Positions 15,207-20,152 of a DNA stretch of 20,152 bases are shown piece by piece; within the stretch, counting starts at the first letter, position 1; every line of letters begins with the position of its first letter. The notes below the pieces were generated by a model. It was given only the letters and a program-made list of their open reading frames with translations, had not been told where the DNA came from and did not search any database. Source of the stretch: REDI01 sp038123735 (GTDB taxonomy: Bacteria; Myxococcota_A; UBA796; GCA-2862545); assembly GCA_038123735.1 (NCBI GenBank), contig JAYPAP010000053.1:1-20152 (forward strand), in the 5' to 3' direction. The position numbers were made by a program, and so were the translations under genes.

Positions 15207-16079
15207 TCACCCTGGGCTGAAGAGCAGCGGGTAGAGGATGGCCGCGGTGTGCTCCCAGTCTTTCTTCCCGTCGTCTTCGGGCCATAAGAGGTGCTCGAGG
15301 CGCAACTCTTGGAGTTGGTCGAGGAGGCATTGGTCGAGCTCAGGGGCATCCATGGAGGTTTGGTCCACGGCTACGGAAGTGACCTCTCCATCGTAGAGTG
15401 CTTCGACGCGGATCAAGATCCGGCCAGTCAGCTTCGGTTTCGTCGCCAGTACTTGCTCGTAGCATGCGCGGAACTTGGGCACGTAGGGACGCAGCTGTCG
15501 GTCGGCAGCCACCTCGGTGATCGAACCCACGACGGTGGGCGAGCCGGTCATCACGCCGCGAGGCAACACGCCGTCTCCGACGGACGTGGGTTCAAGGGGC
15601 CCGTTTTCCTTCATCTTTGCCATGCGAATGCCGTCGGGAGCAACGCCGGATTCCTTGGCTAGGTCCATGATGTCGACGACGATGCCGAAATTGACGTCCG
15701 GATGCGCATCGATGAATACGTTCTTCTTCCGGGCGCTCTTGAGCCGCAATGTCAGCTCGGACGCGAGTGGAAGCATGGCCGTGTCTTTTTCTTCGACGGT
15801 GGCACTGGTGTCCATGAGGATGGAGCTGTCTTTGACGAGGACCTTCCGATTCAGCGCAATCTGCCCATCCGCATAGAGCGCAATCGCGAATTGCTCCGGA
15901 GGATCATTGGTTGGAGGCGGAGTGTTGTTGATCTCGGGGTTGGGGACCTTCACGCCGAGTTCATTCACTTGGATCGGGATGCTGACCATCATGATGATGA
16001 GGACCACGAGCACGATGTCGATCAACGGCGTCATGTTGATGTCGTTAAATGCGCCTGATCCGCCGAGTTGTGCGCCCAT
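15207..16079 (-). CDS. ExbD/TolR-type proton-channel protein fused to an AgmX/PglI-like C-terminal tail
   Basis: A 290-aa protein. Residues about 1-160 are ExbD-like: a short cytoplasmic start, one transmembrane helix with the proton-path Asp (D21 in NDINMTPLIDIVLVVLIIM), and a periplasmic domain ending FGIVVDIMDLAKESGV. After a linker, residues about 195-288 resemble the AgmX/PglI tail of myxobacteria: YVPKFRACYEQVL with C206, LTGRILIRVEALYDGEVTSV, LDQCLLDQLQEL with C251, and a closing ILYPLLFSP. The two cysteines could pair in the periplasm. AGGAGGG lies immediately before ATG 16079, inside the end of the preceding exbD. The gene abuts exbD with no spacer, indicating co-translation. The tail probably replaces or extends the TonB/peptidoglycan contact; that role is inferred. 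Confidence 0.85.
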   Translation of the reverse strand: MGAQLGGSGAFNDINMTPLIDIVLVVLIIMMVSIPIQVNELGVKVPNPEINNTPPPTNDPPEQFAIALYADGQIALNRKVLVKDSSILMDTSATVEEKDTAMLPLASELTLRLKSARKKNVFIDAHPDVNFGIVVDIMDLAKESGVAPDGIRMAKMKENGPLEPTSVGDGVLPRGVMTGSPTVVGSITEVAADRQLRPYVPKFRACYEQVLATKPKLTGRILIRVEALYDGEVTSVAVDQTSMDAPELDQCLLDQLQELRLEHLLWPEDDGKKDWEHTAAILYPLLFSPG

Positions 16080-16532
16080 CTAGCCCTCCTTTGCGGTCGC
16101 GATGCGGACATAAGTGATGTCCTGCTTGGCGAGGAGGTCTAAGAGTTCGCGAACTTGGCTGTATTTCAGGGTGCGGTCTGCTTTGACGAGGACCGGCGGG
16201 TCTTTGGGGAACTCATCTTCGGCTAGGCGAGCTTTTTGCGCCTCCATCCTTTGGTTCCGCTCATCATTGACCACGCTGATCAGGTCATCGGCGGTGACTT
16301 CAGTGGACTGCACCCACCATCGGCCATCTCCGGTGACCGAAACCACCACGTGCTGGCCGGTATCCTTGACGGTGACAGCCTGTGTAGAAACCGGAAGATC
16401 AACGTTCTTACCCGACTCCAACATGGGGGTGATGACCATGAACACCACGAGGAGCACGAGCACCACGTCGATGAGGGGGGTCACGTTGATGTCGGCCATC
16501 GGGCCGCCACCGCCGCCGAGTTTTGCACCCAT
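16080..16532 (-). CDS. exbD: Biopolymer transport protein ExbD/TolR
   Basis: A 150-aa inner-membrane protein of the TonB/Tol proton-motive complex. The N-terminus MGAKLGGGGGPMADINVTPL leads into a single transmembrane helix (LIDVVLVLLVVFMVITPML) with the conserved Asp at residue 22. The periplasmic domain has VDLPVS and the closing YSQVRELLDLLAKQDITYVRIAT. Length and layout match standard ExbD. GGAAGGAG lies seven bases before the ATG. It follows exbB by about 25 bases and directly precedes a second, longer exbD, so the complex may contain two different ExbD chains. Confidence 0.93.
   Translation of the reverse strand: MGAKLGGGGGPMADINVTPLIDVVLVLLVVFMVITPMLESGKNVDLPVSTQAVTVKDTGQHVVVSVTGDGRWWVQSTEVTADDLISVVNDERNQRMEAQKARLAEDEFPKDPPVLVKADRTLKYSQVRELLDLLAKQDITYVRIATAKEG
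16084..16092 (-). promoter_or_regulatory. Strong ribosome binding site for the second exbD
   Basis: AAAGGAGGG lies four bases before ATG 16079 and is itself the last coding stretch of exbD (codons for Lys-Glu-Gly). This fits coupled translation of the two exbD genes. Confidence 0.75.
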
Positions 16533-16555
16533 TGCGGGACTCCTTCCGTGGGGGC

Positions 16556-17311
16556 TTACTTCGCGGCCGAGGCTTCTTCAGTGGTGGCTGGTGGAGTTCC
16601 ACCATCGGCCACGAAGAGCTCTGCCCAGTTCAAGAAGTCAGCGCGAGCTGTGGTGAGCTCTTCGATGACCTTCTCCACGCGACCGTTGAAGTAGTTGAAG
16701 CACCACACACCCCAAATCGCCACGACGATGCCGATGAAGGTGGTGATCAGCGCCTCGGAGATACCTGCGGAGATACCGGCGAGCCCGGCGCCCTCGCTGC
16801 TAGCCATGCCTTGGAAGGCGTTGATGACACCCATGGTGGTGCCCGCGAGGCCAACGAACGGAGCCGTGGAGCCGACCGATGCCATGATGCCGAACCAGGC
16901 GCGCAGCTTCGCAATTTGTTCCGAAGACTTCTTGTCGAGGGCGCGGGTGGCGTTTTGGATGCCGACCTTATTTGGCCGCTCGGCGAGTGCATTCACCCCA
17001 GCGCCAAGGACCGCGGTGAGGTGACCGGCACTGAAGTTCTCGCTGGAAAGGACCAACTTAGCGCCCTCGAGGTCGTAGGCCTGCAGGGGCTTGACGATCG
17101 CTTGGGCCAAGAGCTTGGAGTGGCTCGTCGACTTACCGAAGGCGAGGAGGCGCTCTACGCCAACAGCACAGGTTCCGAAGAACATGACGATCAAGGTGAT
17201 GATCACGATTCGCGCAATCAGGCCGGAGTGATTCCAGATGCCGATGAGAGAAAAGTCGGCACCGCCTTCTTCGGCGGCCATTGCGAGTTCGGTGAGGAAG
17301 AGCCAGGTCAT
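16556..17311 (-). CDS. exbB: ExbB/TolQ/MotA-type proton channel protein
   Basis: A 251-aa inner-membrane protein. A short N-terminal hydrophobic stretch (MTWLFLTELAMAA) precedes helix 1 (IARIVIITLIVMFFGTCAVGVERLL), a long cytoplasmic loop, then two helices: FGIMASVGSTAPFVGLAGTTMGVINAF (the signature region) and ALITTFIGIVVAIWGVWCFNYF. These three segments and the T/G-rich pore helices are typical of ExbB. GGAGACCTCC precedes the ATG. With ExbD it would use the proton gradient to energise TonB. It lies between tonB and exbD with short spacers, so one operon is likely. Confidence 0.93.
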   Translation of the reverse strand: MTWLFLTELAMAAEEGGADFSLIGIWNHSGLIARIVIITLIVMFFGTCAVGVERLLAFGKSTSHSKLLAQAIVKPLQAYDLEGAKLVLSSENFSAGHLTAVLGAGVNALAERPNKVGIQNATRALDKKSSEQIAKLRAWFGIMASVGSTAPFVGLAGTTMGVINAFQGMASSEGAGLAGISAGISEALITTFIGIVVAIWGVWCFNYFNGRVEKVIEELTTARADFLNWAELFVADGGTPPATTEEASAAK

Positions 17312-17347
17312 TGGAGGTCTCCAGGGACTGATCGGGTAGGATTCGGG

Positions 17348-18118
17348 TTATCCCCGAAGTTTATACTTGATATTCAAAGGGAAGGTTGCGCGCACTTTTT
17401 GGCCGTTTTGGCGTGCAGGGTACCAGCGCCACTTCAGAAGGCCTTCACGCGCCGAGGCGTGGAATGGCTGAGGGCACTTCATGAACTTCACATCGTACGG
17501 TTTGCCTTTTTCATCGATGAAGATCCGCACGCGGCAGCTCACATCACCGAGGTTCATCTGCCGGGCTTGCTCGGGATACCGCAGTTCAGTCCGAAGCCGG
17601 GTCTTCACGTCCGTATGGTGCATCGCCGTCGCGCCGCCGAGGGTCCCACCAACAACGCCGCCGATCACTCCGCCCTGAACACCGCCGATCTCGCCGCCTT
17701 CAACACCGCCTTCAACGCCGCCTTCTTTTCCTTCCGGGCGCTTGGCGTTCTTCACTTCGTCTTCGATCTTCTCTTCGAGCTCCGCGACTTCCTCAACCAT
17801 TTCGTCGGGAACATCTTCAATTTCTTCTTCTTCCTCTTCCTCATCATCCATCATGTCCGCCGCTGCGGGAGGGGGAGGTGGCGGGGGAGGAGGTGGGGCT
17901 TCGAGCTCTGGATCCTCTTCAAGAAAGAGATCCACGAGGTCCTCTTCGGGAATTTCAATGCCCACGACCTCTTCGGCGACGAAGATGAATGCCCAGACCA
18001 TGGCGTAGAGCACGGCGATACCGGCGATGAGTCCAGTTGTGCCGACCACAATGCCGAGGGCGATCGCTGAACGCTGAAGTGCCTCTTCATCTGTTGACTT
18101 GCCGACATTATCGAACAC
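17348..18118 (-). CDS. tonB: TonB-family energy transducer with Pro, acidic and Gly-rich spacer
   Basis: A 256-aa protein from GTG 18118, chosen because GGAG lies five bases upstream and the 18-residue cytoplasmic start then precedes the transmembrane helix. The longer frame to 18223 adds an Arg/Cys-rich stretch of spacer DNA. Layout: transmembrane helix at about 19-47 (IALGIVVGTTGLIAGIAVLY...), acidic segment, ten consecutive prolines (about 75-84), a DDEEEEEEE run, a coiled-coil-like charged stretch, a GG-x-x-GG repeat region (17651-17712), and a C-terminal TonB domain at about 170-256 (YPEQARQMNLGDVSCRVRIFIDEKGKPYDVKFMKC ... WRWYPARQNG). The Gly-rich repeats are an unusual spacer. It would carry energy from ExbBD to outer-membrane receptors, none of which lies in this window. 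Confidence 0.9.
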   Translation of the reverse strand: MFDNVGKSTDEEALQRSAIALGIVVGTTGLIAGIAVLYAMVWAFIFVAEEVVGIEIPEEDLVDLFLEEDPELEAPPPPPPPPPPAAADMMDDEEEEEEEIEDVPDEMVEEVAELEEKIEDEVKNAKRPEGKEGGVEGGVEGGEIGGVQGGVIGGVVGGTLGGATAMHHTDVKTRLRTELRYPEQARQMNLGDVSCRVRIFIDEKGKPYDVKFMKCPQPFHASAREGLLKWRWYPARQNGQKVRATFPLNIKYKLRG

Positions 18119-18279
18119 GAGCGCTCCAGGCGGGTGGTCTACCAAGCGGAACAATGAGGAGCATCGCACCGTAAGGCGGGGTGCCCCAGCAGACCGGCAG
18201 GCGTGTAACCGCCTTCGGCCCAATCACCCACTATCAAAGACATTGGACGACAGGTGAGTGCCTGGATCCTATCCAACGT
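18119..18279. other. Spacer between xseB and tonB
   Basis: This 161-base stretch is the largest gap inside the right-hand operon and the likeliest place for an internal promoter serving the TonB/Exb genes. I did not find convincing -35/-10 boxes. A frame continuous with tonB runs to 18223 but looks non-coding. Confidence 0.35.
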
Positions 18280-18528
18280 TCACGCAGGATCCACATTTTT
18301 TACAGGATCCGCGAGGGGAGACAGCTCCGGTCCGCCAGCACCTTCAATGACGGCTGCGACGCGTTCCTCGGCCTGGTCCAGCAAGGCATGACAGGTCTGC
18401 GCCAGATTTACGCCTTGCTCGTAGAGTTGGAGGCTCTCTTCCAGTGGCAATTGTCCGGCCTCAAGCTTGCGCACGCGTTCTTCGAGGGCCTCGATCGCTT
18501 CTTCGAAGGTCTGTGGTGCATCGGCCAT
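18280..18528 (-). CDS. xseB: Exodeoxyribonuclease VII small subunit
   Basis: An 82-aa protein with the family signature FEEAIEALEERVRKLEAGQLPLEESLQLYEQGV, two helices that form an antiparallel coil and bind the XseA subunit. ATG 18528 overlaps the preceding stop by one base (TGATG) and has AGGAGG four bases upstream. A GTG one codon earlier (18531) is less well placed. XseA is not in this window and would be expected elsewhere or further right. Two GATCCT codon pairs (Asp-Pro) occur in the last 11 codons, producing GGATCC sites. Confidence 0.93.
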   Translation of the reverse strand: MADAPQTFEEAIEALEERVRKLEAGQLPLEESLQLYEQGVNLAQTCHALLDQAEERVAAVIEGAGGPELSPLADPVKNVDPA

Positions 18529-20152
18529 CACGCCTCCTCTGCGGGTGCGAGGCGCTCAATGCGCTCGAGCATGAAGGTTCGCCGTGCATCTTCCTCTCGG
18601 TCGAGGCCGACGAGCACCGGGTCCGTTCCCTTGAACGCGAGGCGCTGGGGCTGAACCGTGACCTCCGACGCCTGGCCGGTCCGGGTGCGGTAGACCATCT
18701 TGACATCGACACCGTCGACCATGGCTCGCTCGAGAATGGTGCGCGCTTCGGCAGCCGTCACGCTAGGCAAAGATTTCGCCTTCGCCTTCGCCTTTGAGGC
18801 AAGCCGACTTCCTGGGACCGCCCTGAGGTCTTCGGGCTCGATGTTGACGACGCCCGACTTATTGCTGGGTCCTAGAGAATCTTCCCGAGCCTCCGTCAGC
18901 AGGCGACGGAGCTTCTGGCGGGCTTCGACTTGAGAGGGGTCGCCCGGGTAACCGCGGACCTCATTCGATGGGTCGAACTTGCTATCCTTGAGGACTCGAG
19001 CGATCTCATCGCGACGATGCCGGTCGACGGCGTACATCCCCGGACCGAACCGGTGTAGAATGTACGGCTTCATGCGCTTGTTGCCTTCAAAGCGGCGGAT
19101 CTGGCTACGATGAATCGTGAGCAGCATCAGGTCATGGAATTCCACATCTCCGCGATGCCCGATCCATCCCTTCAGCGTCTGCTCTACATTTTCCGGCAGA
19201 CCGATCTGGCTATTGTCGCGGAGGAACTGCAGAACGTCGTCTCGGCGCCACCCGCGCTCGATTGCGCGTTCAATACTTATATCGGTGATCTTATAGGTAT
19301 TCGCCCGGTCACATCCGGTGAGCTGAGCGAGTTCCCCGAGCCGGAAGAGGAGGACGGGAGCCAGGCCCGCCGGAGCCATCGCCTCGAAGGATGGGGTGAG
19401 GTAGAACTGGCGGAATCCATCGTCTTCCGGGGGAGACAGCAGCACTTTTCCGCGCGGGGAGAGTCGATAGAACTTCTCCTGACCCCACTGCCCGAGCTCG
19501 AGCACGCCACTGCGGACGAGAGGGGCGAAGCTATAGCTGCTGCGGTCGGATGAACGTGAGGCCTGCGTCTGGCCCCTGGCGTGTCGGTCTCTCCAGTCCT
19601 CGCCACGCTTCCAGCGGCGGTAGAGGGCGGCCAATGGTCGCTCGGGAACCCAGGCGCCGTCGGCGGCGTGGATCGCCCACAGCACCCACTCTGCCATCGA
19701 AAATCGGCGGTCCAAGGCGCGGAAGATCAGGTCACGCTGGTCTTCGGGCTCGAGCATCAACCATTCTTCCATGACGTCGCGGTTGAGGGCCAAGAACTCG
19801 CCGCGGAGCTCGACCATGCCGTGCATCATTAAGAAATCAAGGTGGAAGGCAAAGAGCTCCGAGTCGGTCGACCACAATTGCGAGAAGAAGACGTCCATCT
19901 CCTCTTTGTCGTGGCGGTAGATCTCTTGCCGCTGCGTGAGGCGTGGATGATGGTGGTCGATGTAGGTCGCCAGAGACGTGATCGAGAAATCGAGCGGCGG
20001 ACAGAAAGGCTTGGAGTCTACGAGCTCGACATCTTCACTATCAAACTCAGGAAGTCGCATCTCTTCGTCGAGCGCATCGACCAAGCCGTCGATGAGTGGC
20101 GAGGGCACGACGTAGAAGAACTCCCGCTCTGTGGCTCCGGTGCTGAAGACGA
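18528..20152 (-). CDS. Helicase-associated (XPB N-terminal-like) protein with WYL-like C-terminus, 5'-truncated by window edge
   Basis: At least 541 residues are visible and the frame is open through the window edge, so the start lies outside. GTG 20108 follows the residues REFFYVV and is probably internal. The N-terminal part resembles helicase-associated winged-helix regions (HHPRLTQRQEIYRHDKEEM; PLVRSGVLELG). A central block, FYLTPSFEAMAPAGLAPVLL...YKITDISIERAIERGW...VLQFLRDNS...LPENVEQTLKGWIGHRG, matches the layout of the XPB/Ssl2 N-terminal or Helicase_C_3 family from memory. The last 70 residues (LERAMVDGVDVKMVYR...VTVQPQRLAFKG...FMLERIERL) have the WYL-domain pattern, although the W-Y-L itself is not literal. 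No Walker A/B motifs are visible in this part. It may be a DNA-repair accessory or a ligand-sensing regulator. Confidence 0.65.
   Translation of the reverse strand, partial: VFSTGATEREFFYVVPSPLIDGLVDALDEEMRLPEFDSEDVELVDSKPFCPPLDFSITSLATYIDHHHPRLTQRQEIYRHDKEEMDVFFSQLWSTDSELFAFHLDFLMMHGMVELRGEFLALNRDVMEEWLMLEPEDQRDLIFRALDRRFSMAEWVLWAIHAADGAWVPERPLAALYRRWKRGEDWRDRHARGQTQASRSSDRSSYSFAPLVRSGVLELGQWGQEKFYRLSPRGKVLLSPPEDDGFRQFYLTPSFEAMAPAGLAPVLLFRLGELAQLTGCDRANTYKITDISIERAIERGWRRDDVLQFLRDNSQIGLPENVEQTLKGWIGHRGDVEFHDLMLLTIHRSQIRRFEGNKRMKPYILHRFGPGMYAVDRHRRDEIARVLKDSKFDPSNEVRGYPGDPSQVEARQKLRRLLTEAREDSLGPSNKSGVVNIEPEDLRAVPGSRLASKAKAKAKSLPSVTAAEARTILERAMVDGVDVKMVYRTRTGQASEVTVQPQRLAFKGTDPVLVGLDREEDARRTFMLERIERLAPAEEA

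Noticed and set aside
15205..15330. N-terminal extension of ispA to 15330
   Set aside because: It would overlap the end of the exbD-fusion gene by over 120 bases and adds an Arg/Pro-rich stretch absent from the family.
16523..18070. A 515-codon + strand open frame opposite exbB and tonB
   Set aside because: It is His/Arg/Gly/Asp-rich with long FFFF and RR runs that mirror the Glu and Pro codon runs of tonB, and it has no recognisable domain. The opposite strand encodes clear ExbB and TonB.
18119..18223. N-terminal extension of tonB to 18223
   Set aside because: It would put 35 Arg/Cys-rich residues before the short cytoplasmic segment normal for TonB, and GTG 18118 has a well-placed GGAG.

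Overview
The window is about 60% GC by eye and gene-dense, with no intergenic stretch above about 170 bp. It looks like a deltaproteobacterial (Myxococcota-like) chromosome segment. The pointers are two lipoproteins with MopE-type Asp-rich 'DxDGDG...DCND' repeats, an ExbD protein carrying an AgmX/PglI-like two-cysteine C-terminal tail, a Pkn-type kinase with a C-terminal membrane anchor, and a long-tailed S41 protease. The lineage is inferred from gene content only. Two 10-N runs (3588-3597 and 12549-12558) show this is a scaffold, probably draft or metagenomic.

Left (1-2895, + strand): the 3' part of wecC, then wecB, then an OPX/Wza-type polysaccharide export gene. All three overlap at start/stop codons. 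WecB and WecC make UDP-ManNAcA from UDP-GlcNAc, and the OPX protein points to surface or capsular polysaccharide export.

2962-5418 (- strand): a four-gene run read right to left: a 66-aa small membrane or secreted protein, a CpaA/TadV-type prepilin peptidase, an Omp85/BamA-like beta-barrel (ATGA overlap with the peptidase), and a small lipoprotein with two Ca-binding-type repeats. 5439-7860 (+ strand): a Ser/Thr kinase-like membrane protein whose catalytic HRD motif reads HRS, then a UbiA-family prenyltransferase.

7857-8741 (- strand) holds a probable exported DUF2225/TPR-like protein with a start-codon problem. Divergent from it is a large S41 carboxyl-terminal processing protease (8876-11371, + strand) with a roughly 420-residue non-catalytic tail. 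This converges on a second, larger MopE-type lipoprotein (13531-11368, - strand) that an N gap splits.

Right (13591-20152, - strand): one long probable operon, read right to left: a helicase-associated (XPB N-terminal-like) protein with a WYL-like end (5' end outside the window), xseB, tonB, exbB, exbD, exbD with an AgmX-like tail, ispA and tlyA. The housekeeping order xseB-ispA-tlyA is familiar. Here a complete four-gene TonB energy-transduction module sits between xseB and ispA, and no dxs lies between ispA and tlyA. I saw no tRNA, rRNA, CRISPR array, insertion sequence or convincing intrinsic terminator.
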